Below the pieces are notes generated by a model that worked only from the letters and a program-made list of their open reading frames with translations, was not told the DNA's origin and made no database searches. From J051 sp040752255 (GTDB lineage: Bacteria > Armatimonadota > Fimbriimonadia > Fimbriimonadales > ATM1), in the NCBI GenBank assembly GCA_040752255.1, contig JBFMFD010000035.1, positions 1 through 19,381 on the forward strand: a stretch of DNA of 19,381 nucleotides, read 5' to 3'. Positions 1-15,892 of this stretch are shown here, in pieces. The position numbers were made by a program, and so were the translations under genes. Positions within the stretch are counted from its first letter, which is position 1, and the number at the start of each line of letters is the position of its first letter.

Positions 1-899
1 CCGGTGACGGTCAGTGTTCCCTTTTCGCCCACAACGCGAATCGTTGAGGCGCGGCCGCTCCCGGTCCGCTCGATCACTTCCACACGCTTGACGGCGCCGA
101 CGCCCGGGTAGGCGCGCAAAACGAACTCCCACTCGTAGTGCGGCGACCATGCCCCGTAGGGAGAGCCGCCCTCGTTCACGTCGCGGACGGATCGCAGGTA
201 CGGCAGGGGGAGCCCGCCGAACGCCTCCTCATTGGACGCCGTAACTCCTCCGCTGACCGTGCAATAGAGCGCTTGGATCGGCACGCCGTCGTGAAGGAGC
301 ACTTGGTTCGCCGTTTGGCGGACTGCGGCATTGGTCGCAGGCTTCTCGACGCGGACGCCGAGGTAGCTCTGGCTCGCGGTGGTGTCATCGAGGTCAAATG
401 GGGCATCCCCGGCGCGGAGCATCTTCGACAGCGCGAACGTCCGCGCGGCGACCGCCTGCGCCTTCAGCGCCTCAGGATGGAAGGAGGGGGGCGCTTCGGC
501 GGGCAGAACGCCCATCAGGTACGCCTCGAGGCCGACCTCATTCACGACCAACAGGCGGTCCTGAACGGGCAGGATACGGAGGCGACCCCGGTATGCCGAC
601 GCAGAAGAGCCCTTTACCGTGACCGCGCGGCCGAACGAGAAAGCGAGAACCTGGTCAAATTGCCGGTTTTGAACCCGGACCTTGTTCCCCGCCAGGCTGA
701 CAACGACCTCTGCGCCGGGCTGGGCGACGAGGACGGGCGCATCAGATCCGGGGGTGTGCAGCTCCAATCCCTCAGGGGACGAGAGGGTGGCGGAGGAGGT
801 AACACCGACGCGGTTCAGCAGGACCCGGACGAGCTCGGAGCCACTGGCGGGGTCAACGGAGGGGACCAACGCGACCGCAGCGACAAACGCGACGACCAT
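1..899 (-). CDS. SpoIID/LytB-domain exported protein (C-terminus cut by window edge)
   Basis: The reverse-strand frame starting at ATG 899 stays open to the left edge, giving 299 complete codons. An uncharged hydrophobic N-terminus (MVVAFVAAVALVPS) looks like a signal peptide. Residues about 120-160 carry the SpoIID/LytB core: EVGLEAYLMGVLPAEAPPSF followed by HPEALKAQAVAARTFAL. In B. subtilis SpoIID the Glu of the PAE motif is the catalytic residue of a lytic transglycosylase acting on peptide-stripped glycan; here it is Glu135. A second family motif, CTVSGGVT, lies at about 213-220. The gene probably remodels cell-wall glycan or enhances an amidase in the envelope; sporulation is not implied. 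It is divergent from rpoB. No Shine-Dalgarno sequence precedes ATG 899, no other usual start codon is seen in the preceding 17 in-frame codons, and a TATAAT lies 7 bases upstream, so the message may be leaderless. The domain call is firm; the cellular role is inferred. Confidence 0.9.
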   Translation of the reverse strand, partial: MVVAFVAAVALVPSVDPASGSELVRVLLNRVGVTSSATLSSPEGLELHTPGSDAPVLVAQPGAEVVVSLAGNKVRVQNRQFDQVLAFSFGRAVTVKGSSASAYRGRLRILPVQDRLLVVNEVGLEAYLMGVLPAEAPPSFHPEALKAQAVAARTFALSKMLRAGDAPFDLDDTTASQSYLGVRVEKPATNAAVRQTANQVLLHDGVPIQALYCTVSGGVTASNEEAFGGLPLPYLRSVRDVNEGGSPYGAWSPHYEWEFVLRAYPGVGAVKRVEVIERTGSGRASTIRVVGEKGTLTVT

Positions 900-906
900 C
901 TCGGGT

Positions 907-912
907 ATTATA
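907..912 (-). promoter_or_regulatory. Perfect TATAAT -10 element for the SpoIID/LytB-domain gene
   Basis: Read on the minus strand, TATAAT occupies 912-907 and is followed by ACCCGAG and then the ATG. Transcription would start about 7 bases downstream, that is at or next to the A of the ATG, which predicts a leaderless transcript. The hexamer 17 bases further upstream (TCGTCC) is not a recognisable -35. Confidence 0.5.
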
Positions 913-952
913 GGCCCGTTGAACGCCGAGGACGATATGACTGCGCCCAGGC

Positions 953-983
953 TTGACTTTGGCACGCCTGGATACGGTACACT
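953..983 (+). promoter_or_regulatory. Putative sigma70-type promoter of rpoBC
   Basis: TTGACT at 953-958 and TACACT at 978-983 are separated by 19 bases, slightly longer than the ideal 17. The start site would be near 990, giving a leader of about 30 bases before the rpoB ATG. A GGAGG at 1010-1014 lies 5 bases before that ATG. The region is shared with the opposing SpoIID/LytB gene, so the two promoters are back to back within about 80 bases. Confidence 0.5.
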
Positions 984-1019
984 AACAGTTTGCCCCACAC
1001 GGTGCGCGCGGAGGATTGA

Positions 1020-5027
<4,008 letters not shown>

Positions 5028-5059
5028 GCGCACACCCTGCGATAAGGGCAACGGAAACT

Positions 5060-9682
<4,623 letters not shown>

Positions 9683-9691
9683 CCGCGAACG

Positions 9692-10600
9692 CTACCTCGC
9701 ACGGGCGCCCGGGGGCTGTTTTCGCCCCCGGGCGCTCCTCCTTTCTACGCGAGTAACCGAGTCGTAAAACAGGAACTCGTGCGCGAATCCCGCCAATCGT
9801 CCGAAACGTTGGCGAAAGTGATCACCCACGGCGCGATACCTCTTGTCGGTCAGGCTTCCGCCGCGCCACTGAGGGAAGTAGCGCTCCACGCTGACACGCC
9901 ACAGATGCGTGTCCACCGGAACCGCCTCGTCGAATCCCAAGCCGAACAAGCAGACACAGTCGGCGACCTTCCTCCCCACACCGGGGAGTTCGCACAGCGC
10001 CGAAACTGCGTGCTCATACTCGCCTTCGGACAGCGCCTGCAGCCAGCCGGTCGGCCTGAGCGCGAGTTCTTGCGCGACCGCGACGAGCGTTCGCGCCCGA
10101 TAGCCAAAGCCCATCTCTCGCAGGCGGAGCTCGCCGACATCGGCGATGCGCTCGGGCGGCGGGAAGTCGAACACGCCCGGTTCCAGTTCCTCTCCGAACG
10201 CGCCAAGCGAACGAACCAGCCTGTGAATTCGCGCCAGGTTGTTGTTCACCGTGCAGAGGAACGAGAACAGCGTCTCCTCAGCGCGAGCCTGACGCAAGGT
10301 TCGCAGGCCAGGAAAACGCGCTACGAAGGGGGCGAGGCTCGGCTCGATCTCAAGCACGCGGCGCGAGACCTCGGCCAGCGACACGTCGAGCCGAAGAAAC
10401 CGCTCGACCGCTGAGGCGTCCGGTCGCGAGCAAACCGCCCATCCCTCGGGTGTGCGCTCCGCTTCGATGACGTTACCTCCGTCTGCGCCAAGCCACACTT
10501 GCCTGCCCCCTCGCTCGACGCGCTGAAAGCGAAAGACCTGTCCGCTCGTAACGCACAGCTCGAAGTCCAACTCTTCAAGCGGCAGAGTTATCCTACGCAT
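9692..10600 (-). CDS. ogg: OGG1-type 8-oxoguanine DNA glycosylase/lyase
   Basis: At 302 aa, this belongs to the OGG1 branch of the helix-hairpin-helix glycosylases, which excise 8-oxoguanine opposite C and nick the abasic site. Visible signatures are SGQVFRF near the N-terminus (compare SGQSFRW in OGG1), LFSFLCTVNNNLARI at 111-125, the hairpin LPGVGRKVADCVCLFGLG with the Schiff-base lysine Lys211, and AVPVDTHLW with catalytic Asp230. The start ATG 10600 overlaps the ligA stop by 8 bases and has no clear ribosome site, so translation is probably coupled to ligA. The last dozen residues (arginine-rich, ending GARAR) are encoded by the rpoC terminator hairpin and are likely a non-conserved tail. 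Only 9 bases separate its stop from that of rpoC. Confidence 0.93.
   Translation of the reverse strand: MRRITLPLEELDFELCVTSGQVFRFQRVERGGRQVWLGADGGNVIEAERTPEGWAVCSRPDASAVERFLRLDVSLAEVSRRVLEIEPSLAPFVARFPGLRTLRQARAEETLFSFLCTVNNNLARIHRLVRSLGAFGEELEPGVFDFPPPERIADVGELRLREMGFGYRARTLVAVAQELALRPTGWLQALSEGEYEHAVSALCELPGVGRKVADCVCLFGLGFDEAVPVDTHLWRVSVERYFPQWRGGSLTDKRYRAVGDHFRQRFGRLAGFAHEFLFYDSVTRVERRSARGRKQPPGARAR
9705..9746 (+). terminator. Intrinsic terminator-like hairpin after rpoC
   Basis: A perfect 12-bp stem is formed by GCGCCCGGGGGC (9705-9716) and GCCCCCGGGCGC (9724-9735), with a 7-base loop TGTTTTC. On the plus strand it is followed by the pyrimidine-rich TCCTCCTTTCT, a poor but usable U-tract, 22 bases after the rpoC stop. 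It also lies inside the coding sequence of the convergent glycosylase gene (codons about 289-299). Confidence 0.75.
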
Positions 10601-12611
10601 GGTCGTTGAGCATCTCGAGGAAGTCGTCCTCGGAGATGACCCTCACGCCCAGCTCCTCCGCCTTCTTGAGTTTGGAGCCTGCGCCGGGGCCTGCGACGAC
10701 AAGGTCGGTGCGGGCGCTGACGCTGCTGGCGGCGGTCGCCCCGAGGCTTCGCACCGTCTCCTCCGCCTCTTCACGCGTCATCTTCTCTAATCTGCCGGTG
10801 AAGACGATGGTCTTGCCGGCGAACGGGCCCTCTTGCGCCGTGCCTTCGACGGGCGTAGGCCTGACGCCGAGGGCGACCAACTCGTCGAGCAAGCGCCGGT
10901 TCTCCTCCTCTTGCAGGTACTCAACGATCTCGCCGGCGGTGTTCGGGCCGATGTCGTGGATTGCGGTAAGTCGTTCGAACGTCGCTTCGCGAAACGCCTC
11001 CAGCGTTCCGAACTCCTTCGCCAGGTTGAACGCGGCGGTCTGGCCAACGTGGCGGATGCCGAGGGCGAACAGGAAGCGCGCCAGAGGTCGCTCCTTCGAC
11101 CGCTCGATGGCGTCGAGCAACTTCGCGACGCTCTGCTCGCCCATGCGCTCCATCTGGATCAGCTGTTCGCGCTTGTCTTTCAGACGGTAGATGTCGCTCA
11201 CGTCGTTGATCAGCCCCTCGTCGAGGAAGCGCAGCACCTGCTTCTCGCCGAGGCCCTCAATGTCCATCGCATTGCGCGAGGCGTAGTGGAGGATTCGCGC
11301 TCCGACTTGAGCCGGGCACTTGCGGTTCGGACACCTCAGCGCTACTTCCCCATCGCGTCGCACCAAGGCGGCATCACAGACGGGGCAGTTCGTCGGCTCA
11401 ACGGGGACAGGGCGCTTCGAGTGACGCTCGTCGGGCACCGGGCCAAGCACTTCCGGGATGACGTCTCCCGCTCGCTGGACCCAAACCTGATCTCCAACGC
11501 GAACATCCTTTCGCATGAGGTCTTCGTAGTTGTGCAGCGTCGCGCGCGTAACCGTTACCCCGCCGACGTGCACCGGCGAAAGCACCGCCACCGGCGTGAC
11601 GACGCCGGTGCGGCCGACGTTCCAAAGGATCTCCTCAAGCAGGGTCGCCTCCTGTTGCGCCGCCAACTTGTAGGCGACCGCCCATCTTGGTCCGCGCGCC
11701 GTGAACCCGAGCGCGCGCTGCAACTCGAAGGAGTTGACCTTCAGGACGACGCCGTCAATCTCGAAGTCGAGCGACGGCCGCCGATGCTCCACGCCCTCGA
11801 TGAACGCAAGGCACTCCCCCACACCGCGGAGCAGCTTGCGCTCCGGGCTGGTCTGGAAGCCCAGCTGTTCAAGGCGGTTGAGCAACTCGCTATGCGTCGC
11901 AACACCGCTGAGCGGCTCGGACGCGCCAACGCCCCATGCCCAGAAAGAGAGGTTCCGCGATGCGGTTATGCGGCTGTCCAGTTGGCGCAACGACCCCGAC
12001 GCGAGGTTCCGCGGGTTGGCGTACTCCTTCAGCCCAAGTCGCGCTTGCTCTTCGTTGATGCGCTGGAACTCCCTCTTGCCGACAATCGCCTCACCGCGCA
12101 CTTCGAGCGTCCCCTTCATCGGTTCACGGAGACGAAGGGGTACGGAGCGAATGGTTCTCACGTTGGGCGTAATCTCTTCGCCGGTTTCCCCGTCGCCGCG
12201 CGTCGCCCCGACAGCGAGCACACCGTCAACGTAGGTCAGCGACAAGGAAGTGCCATCAAACTTCAACTCGCCGGTGAACTCAAGGTCGGTTCCATCGGGA
12301 AGGTTGAGAAACCGCTGGAGCCGAGCGTGCCACTCGCGAAGCTCTTCGGCGCTGAACGCGTTCTCAAGCGAGAGCATCCGCACTATGTGTCGGTGCGGTG
12401 GGAACTCGGTGCTCGGCGCGGCGCCGACGCGCTGGGTTGGGCTGTCCGGCGTTCGAAGGTCGGGCCGCTGCTCCTCGATTTGCTGCAACTCTCGAAAGAG
12501 GCGGTCGTACTCGGCGTCGGGGATTGTCGGTTGGGAGAGAACGTAGTAGCGGTAGTTGTGCTCCTCGATGAGCCTCCGCAACTCCTCGGCGCGCCGCGCA
12601 ACTTCGTCCAC
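10593..12611 (-). CDS. ligA: NAD-dependent DNA ligase LigA
   Basis: At 672 aa this is the normal length for bacterial LigA, which seals nicks in replication and repair using NAD+. Domains in order: Ia with the NAD-contacting YYVLSQPTIPDAEYDRLF (about 22-39); adenylation domain with ELKFDG, AMP-accepting Lys117; EIDGVVLKVN at about 284-293; OB fold; zinc finger Cys409, Cys412, Cys427, Cys432; helix-hairpin-helix repeats (about 440-580); and a C-terminal BRCT domain from about 595 (GKTIVFTGRLEKMTREEAEE). The start is GTG 12611, 9 bases after the stop of the upstream exported-protein gene. GGGGGA lies 12 bases before it as a weak ribosome site, and GATAAT (12625-12620) lies 8 bases before it as a possible -10. 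It overlaps the glycosylase gene by ATGCGTAG, forming a DNA-repair pair. Confidence 0.98.
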   Translation of the reverse strand: MDEVARRAEELRRLIEEHNYRYYVLSQPTIPDAEYDRLFRELQQIEEQRPDLRTPDSPTQRVGAAPSTEFPPHRHIVRMLSLENAFSAEELREWHARLQRFLNLPDGTDLEFTGELKFDGTSLSLTYVDGVLAVGATRGDGETGEEITPNVRTIRSVPLRLREPMKGTLEVRGEAIVGKREFQRINEEQARLGLKEYANPRNLASGSLRQLDSRITASRNLSFWAWGVGASEPLSGVATHSELLNRLEQLGFQTSPERKLLRGVGECLAFIEGVEHRRPSLDFEIDGVVLKVNSFELQRALGFTARGPRWAVAYKLAAQQEATLLEEILWNVGRTGVVTPVAVLSPVHVGGVTVTRATLHNYEDLMRKDVRVGDQVWVQRAGDVIPEVLGPVPDERHSKRPVPVEPTNCPVCDAALVRRDGEVALRCPNRKCPAQVGARILHYASRNAMDIEGLGEKQVLRFLDEGLINDVSDIYRLKDKREQLIQMERMGEQSVAKLLDAIERSKERPLARFLFALGIRHVGQTAAFNLAKEFGTLEAFREATFERLTAIHDIGPNTAGEIVEYLQEEENRRLLDELVALGVRPTPVEGTAQEGPFAGKTIVFTGRLEKMTREEAEETVRSLGATAASSVSARTDLVVAGPGAGSKLKKAEELGVRVISEDDFLEMLNDHA

Positions 12612-12620
12612 GGGAGCGGA

Positions 12621-13451
12621 TTATCCCCCGTCCGGCGCTTTCCGTTGGTACTCGGCTGTGGCGACCGCTGTGGCTGAGGAGAACACCCCGAACGGAAGCC
12701 CCTCGCCCTCCAGGGTCAGGCGCACATCGAGGGTAAAGCGGGCGTAGTCCAGCCGCCCATCCGCCCTGCGGATGCGGACTGAGCCTGACGCCTTGACGGT
12801 GCCGACCAGGGTCAGGCCCTCTCGCTCGGGGTGCTGCACCCCGCGCCGAATCTCTTCATCCGCCTGGATGTCGAACAGCCAAGTTGCCTCCTTCGAGAGG
12901 TAACTCTCGCCTCGGAACAGGTAGCGGATGGTGATCGGCTGGTCGCCGATCGGGTCGTCTTCAAGGAACGCCTGCAACGGCAAGTCGAAGCGCTGCTCGA
13001 TGGCGTCTCCAATCTTAACGCCGTTCGGGGCGTCGAGCGGCCGCCAGGGAATCGGCCAGAGCAGCGCGTTGAGCGCCGATGGGACTGCCGGCTCGCCGTT
13101 CCAAGTGTAGCGGCAGCCACCGCCGACGGTTGCAAACCACTTGCCGAGGCGTGCCCGGCGAAGCACGGCATCGTCAAGCGGTTGCGCGCCGTCGTTACCG
13201 GAGAGTTCCTGGCAGACGCCCGCAACCATCCATTGATCGCCGCTCGGCTCGGTGCGAAGCAAGAGCGTCCCGTTCAGTTGGGCGGCTCGCAGGGGCGGCG
13301 CGTCCACCCCGCCCGCGTACTGCCGAGTCACCGCCCCCGTTACGGTGAACACGTCAAGCGACGCGTGAGGCTTATAGCGGATGACCTGACCGCCCTGAGC
13401 CGTGCTCAGGGCGGTCGTTGCGACCGAGGCGAGAAGCAGCGCGGGTGTCAG
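12621..13451 (-). CDS. Exported protein of unknown function, probable CTG start
   Basis: I do not recognise a named family. The first canonical start in frame is GTG 13352, which would give 243 aa without a signal. The frame stays open upstream, and the 33 preceding codons encode a good signal peptide (LTPALLLASVATTALSTAQG). No ATG, GTG or TTG lies at its beginning, but a CTG at 13451-13449 overlaps the TGA of the preceding gene as CTGA, like the common ATGA coupling. I therefore take CTG as the likely start (276 aa). The body contains VKIGDAIEQRFDLPL and, near the C-terminus, a strand-rich stretch including RADGRLDYARFTLDVRLTL. The two genes upstream show the same layout (a GD/W-like central motif, then a T/DGR motif near the end), so the three may share a beta-rich fold. 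Exported by inference; function unknown. Confidence 0.72.
   Translation of the reverse strand: MTPALLLASVATTALSTAQGGQVIRYKPHASLDVFTVTGAVTRQYAGGVDAPPLRAAQLNGTLLLRTEPSGDQWMVAGVCQELSGNDGAQPLDDAVLRRARLGKWFATVGGGCRYTWNGEPAVPSALNALLWPIPWRPLDAPNGVKIGDAIEQRFDLPLQAFLEDDPIGDQPITIRYLFRGESYLSKEATWLFDIQADEEIRRGVQHPEREGLTLVGTVKASGSVRIRRADGRLDYARFTLDVRLTLEGEGLPFGVFSSATAVATAEYQRKAPDGG
13388..13416 (-). promoter_or_regulatory. Perfect 13-bp hairpin inside a signal-peptide coding region
   Basis: On the minus strand, GACCGCCCTGAGC (13416-13404) and GCTCAGGGCGGTC (13400-13388) pair perfectly across a 3-base loop ACG. It starts 31 bases past the stop of the upstream gene and encodes part of the signal peptide of the next. 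No U-tract follows on either strand, so it is not a standard terminator. Attenuation, mRNA stabilisation or a processing site between the two genes are possible roles. Confidence 0.6.
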
Positions 13452-14317
13452 TTTGCCAATACGACGCTGACGAGCGTGTTGCCGGCCTGCTTCATCTGCA
13501 TGCCCATGTCGGGCATATCAATCGTCAGGTCCGACTTGTACGTGGTCTCGAATTTGATGGTGCGGCCGGTGTTCTTCTCCACCAGCGCTTCTCCATCGAC
13601 GTTCATCGTCCCCGTCATGAACATCGCCATTTGGGGCATGCCTCCGGCCTCGCCTCCCATCTGCCGCATCATCTCCATCATGTCGGCGTTGATGTTCATC
13701 GTGCCGGTAAGTTTGATTGCCCAGGCGGTTCCTTCCCCGGCGCTCTTCTCACCGAGGAGCGTAGCCTTCAGGCGAGTGATCTTGTTTCCCGTCATCGGCG
13801 TCGCGGGCAGGCGGACCTCCCAAGAGTCGCCGATCTTGACCGGGTCGTTCGGGAAGGCGATGAAGAGCGGGAAGTTCTGCATCTGCTGGCTCAGCATGCC
13901 CGCAGGGCCGGGCGCATTCGGAATGCGAACGCCGGACAGCCGGTTCCGCACGTCCAACTTGCCACTCATGGTCATCTCTTGCGGCATCTCGGGTTGCTGA
14001 CCGCCCATCATCTGACCCATCTGTCCGAGGTCGTACTTGAACTCGGTCATCTTGATCGTGACGCTTGCGTCCTTTCCGTCAGTGGACACCCGGTCGAGCG
14101 CAACTTCCATCTTCGAAGCGAAGGTGAAGTCCAACGGCATCGTGCCCATGCCCGCGCCGCCCGTGTCCATGACCATGCTCGATTTCATCGTGAGCGTGTA
14201 GGAGTCCTTGGCGCCCTTGACCAACTCCCTCCGCAACAGAATGGTGTCTTGCGCGGCGATGAGCGCGAGGGCGGCAGCCAGCCCCACGCCCACCATAGCA
14301 ATTCGCATCGTTTTCAT
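13448..14317 (-). CDS. Methionine-rich exported protein, DUF6263-like layout
   Basis: 289 aa with a clear signal peptide (VGVGLAAALALIAAQ, cleavage near residue 22). The mature part has about 31 methionines in about 267 residues, clustered as MGQMMGGQQPEMPQEMTM, MMEMMRQMGG and MPDMGMQMK. The central DPVKIGDSWEVRLPATP and C-terminal TGRTIKFETTYKSDLTI resemble proteins grouped as DUF6263 in other phyla; I cannot confirm the family without a search. Met clusters of MxxM type bind Cu(I) or Ag(I) in some periplasmic proteins, but that role is only a guess here. The stop of the upstream gene is embedded in TAAGGAGG, 14 bases before ATG 14317. A second ATG at 14308 would be preceded by AAAGAG at 9 bases and could be the real start. 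Confidence 0.8.
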   Translation of the reverse strand: MKTMRIAMVGVGLAAALALIAAQDTILLRRELVKGAKDSYTLTMKSSMVMDTGGAGMGTMPLDFTFASKMEVALDRVSTDGKDASVTIKMTEFKYDLGQMGQMMGGQQPEMPQEMTMSGKLDVRNRLSGVRIPNAPGPAGMLSQQMQNFPLFIAFPNDPVKIGDSWEVRLPATPMTGNKITRLKATLLGEKSAGEGTAWAIKLTGTMNINADMMEMMRQMGGEAGGMPQMAMFMTGTMNVDGEALVEKNTGRTIKFETTYKSDLTIDMPDMGMQMKQAGNTLVSVVLAN

Positions 14318-14336
14318 CTCTTTAACAGGTTCCTCC

Positions 14337-15119
14337 TTAGCCTTCCATCAGGAAGGTGGTCTTGAGGGTGCGCTTGGATTGCTGCACACCGTCCATAGAT
14401 AGTACGTCTGAGACGCCCTCCGCGTTTACAGTCGCCCGGATAATCCTCCCGGTGGGGGCGGAAAACCAGACCTTGCCGGCGCCGCTAACCTTGGTCTTGA
14501 TGATCGCCTTGGCACGCTCCTTGCCCACGGGGTTGCGGTTTTCGTCCTCAAACCCCTCGTATTCTTGCTTGAGTGCCAGGTTGAACACCTCGCCGGAGTC
14601 GTCAGCCCCGGCGTAGGTGATCGCATAGACGACCTCGCTGTCGCCGAACTTCCGTCGGTACGCCCAGGTCGCCCCCTTCTCGATGGGGGCGTCAGGGAAC
14701 TCGAGGAGCAGGAACGTCATGTCGGCGAGGTGCTGCGGGTGCAAGCCCGGCAGTTGGAACGGCACGTTGCGGTTTACGGCATCCGTGGCGACGATCCTGC
14801 CCCTTGGGGTGAACGTTGTCGTGGTGGTCGGAAAGTACTCTCGGACGGCATCGAGGCCGATGGGGAACGGCGAGAACGACTTTGTCTCGCTGTCGTAGAC
14901 GGAAAGGCGGAACTGGGTGATCTCGCTGATCGCCCGCTTTCTGTCCGGCTCGCTCGCGTCCCGCTCCTCCACGCGGAGCGTCATGTCTACCTTCAAGGGT
15001 TGCTCGATGCCCCCGAGGATGGGCATGTAGCCGTCGAATCCGACCTCGACGCGATACGACACCGGCGTCGCGCCGAACGAGTAGCCGAAAAGCGTTCCGA
15101 CGGCAAGCAGGGCGAACAT
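14337..15119 (-). CDS. Exported protein of unknown function
   Basis: 260 aa, beginning with a hydrophobic signal-like segment (MFALLAVGTLFGYSFGA). Not a family I can name. The central segment PIEKGATWAYRRKFGDSE and the late TGRIIRATVNAEGVSDV correspond in spacing and style to the next gene's GDSWEVRL and TGRTIKFETT, suggesting a diverged paralogue or at least a shared fold. ATG 15119 has AGGAG only 2 bases upstream, unusually close, and TAACCT (a TANNNT -10-like hexamer) 7 bases upstream. It is the first gene of the block that continues with two further exported proteins, ligA and the glycosylase. A 92-base gap separates it from the cluster upstream. Confidence 0.78.
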   Translation of the reverse strand: MFALLAVGTLFGYSFGATPVSYRVEVGFDGYMPILGGIEQPLKVDMTLRVEERDASEPDRKRAISEITQFRLSVYDSETKSFSPFPIGLDAVREYFPTTTTTFTPRGRIVATDAVNRNVPFQLPGLHPQHLADMTFLLLEFPDAPIEKGATWAYRRKFGDSEVVYAITYAGADDSGEVFNLALKQEYEGFEDENRNPVGKERAKAIIKTKVSGAGKVWFSAPTGRIIRATVNAEGVSDVLSMDGVQQSKRTLKTTFLMEG

Positions 15120-15211
15120 GACTCCTAGGTTACCCCGTAACGCGCAGAAACTCCGTCCAGCGCAGTTGCCGTCCCCTAGCGGGTGCAGATGGGTAACCTG
15201 CCTGGCTTACC

Positions 15212-15892
15212 TCAGCCTGGACCTCGGGCTGCGCTCTCCCGGCGTGCGGCCTCATCCGCGAGGTCGCGTAGTTTTCCGAGATACTCCTCCCAAGTTACGC
15301 GCTCCAAACTCATCTCGGAGCCACGGGCTCTCACGACTGCGTCAAGTCCGGAGGACGCGAGTGAGCCCATACTATCGTGTAGCTCCTCAGCAATCAAAGA
15401 GACCTTGGCGGAACCGGTCAACTGCCCTTTCCTGGTGTCCCATACGGACAATAAAGAGTTGAGGAGAATCGTGTCCGTCAATGCAGACAGGGTGATGCCC
15501 TCATCTGTTTCAGCAAGGAGGATCCCGACGACGAACTCCGAGCCGTCGCCCCTCCTCCAGGTCTGAGCGGAAGCGAGAGCCTCGGTTGCAGGGTAGCGCG
15601 TAATCTTGGGGCGCCCAACCGGCTGCGCATCCCCCGCACGAGTCGACCACGCTGCTCGCAGCAGCCCTCTAACCTTTTCTTGGTTCAGGTCCAGTAACTC
15701 CACCTCCTCCCTCGGCGCGTACCGGAGCAACGTCGCTGCGTCCTCCTGGCGCAACGCCTCGATTACCCGGGCTTGCGCCTCGTCCAGTGTCTCGCGACCA
15801 CGGAACAATATGACCGCTACGAACAGGATAGCAACGACTCCAACAACTCCTAGGCAGGCTCGCAAAACGCGGCGTTTCAACTTACGGACCAC
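15212..15892 (-). CDS. Single-pass membrane protein of unknown function
   Basis: About 226 aa from GTG 15892: a basic N-terminus (KLKRRVLR), one transmembrane helix (ACLGVVGVVAILFVAVILF) and a soluble domain beginning with helices (DEAQARVIEALRQEDAATLL), probably on the outer face. No named family recognised. The start is uncertain: the frame is open to GTG 15940, but that would overlap the Cys-rich gene by 47 bases. GTG 15892 lies 1 base after that gene's stop, and TTG 15880 has AAGGTGG (15895-15889) at an ideal 8-base distance. Close coupling to the preceding gene argues for a shared transcript and related function. The C-terminal part is rich in Glu, Ala and Arg (ending ESAARGPG). Confidence 0.72.
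   Translation of the reverse strand: MVRKLKRRVLRACLGVVGVVAILFVAVILFRGRETLDEAQARVIEALRQEDAATLLRYAPREEVELLDLNQEKVRGLLRAAWSTRAGDAQPVGRPKITRYPATEALASAQTWRRGDGSEFVVGILLAETDEGITLSALTDTILLNSLLSVWDTRKGQLTGSAKVSLIAEELHDSMGSLASSGLDAVVRARGSEMSLERVTWEEYLGKLRDLADEAARRESAARGPG

Noticed and set aside
138..956. Plus-strand open frame of 272 codons at the left end
   Set aside because: Mirror of the SpoIID/LytB-domain gene, which has clear family motifs on the minus strand.
960..976. TGGCACG of a sigma54 promoter before rpoB
   Set aside because: The partner TTGC element is missing at the required distance, and sigma70-like elements fit better.
10833..12677. Plus-strand open frame of 614 codons
   Set aside because: Mirror of ligA, whose domains are all present on the minus strand.
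12831..14000. Plus-strand open frame of 389 codons
   Set aside because: Antisense to two exported-protein genes with signal peptides; no signal, motif or ribosome site of its own.
15191..15210. Hairpin GGTAA...TTACC between the membrane-protein gene and the exported-protein gene
   Set aside because: Only 5 paired bases before a mismatch and no U-tract; too weak to call a terminator.
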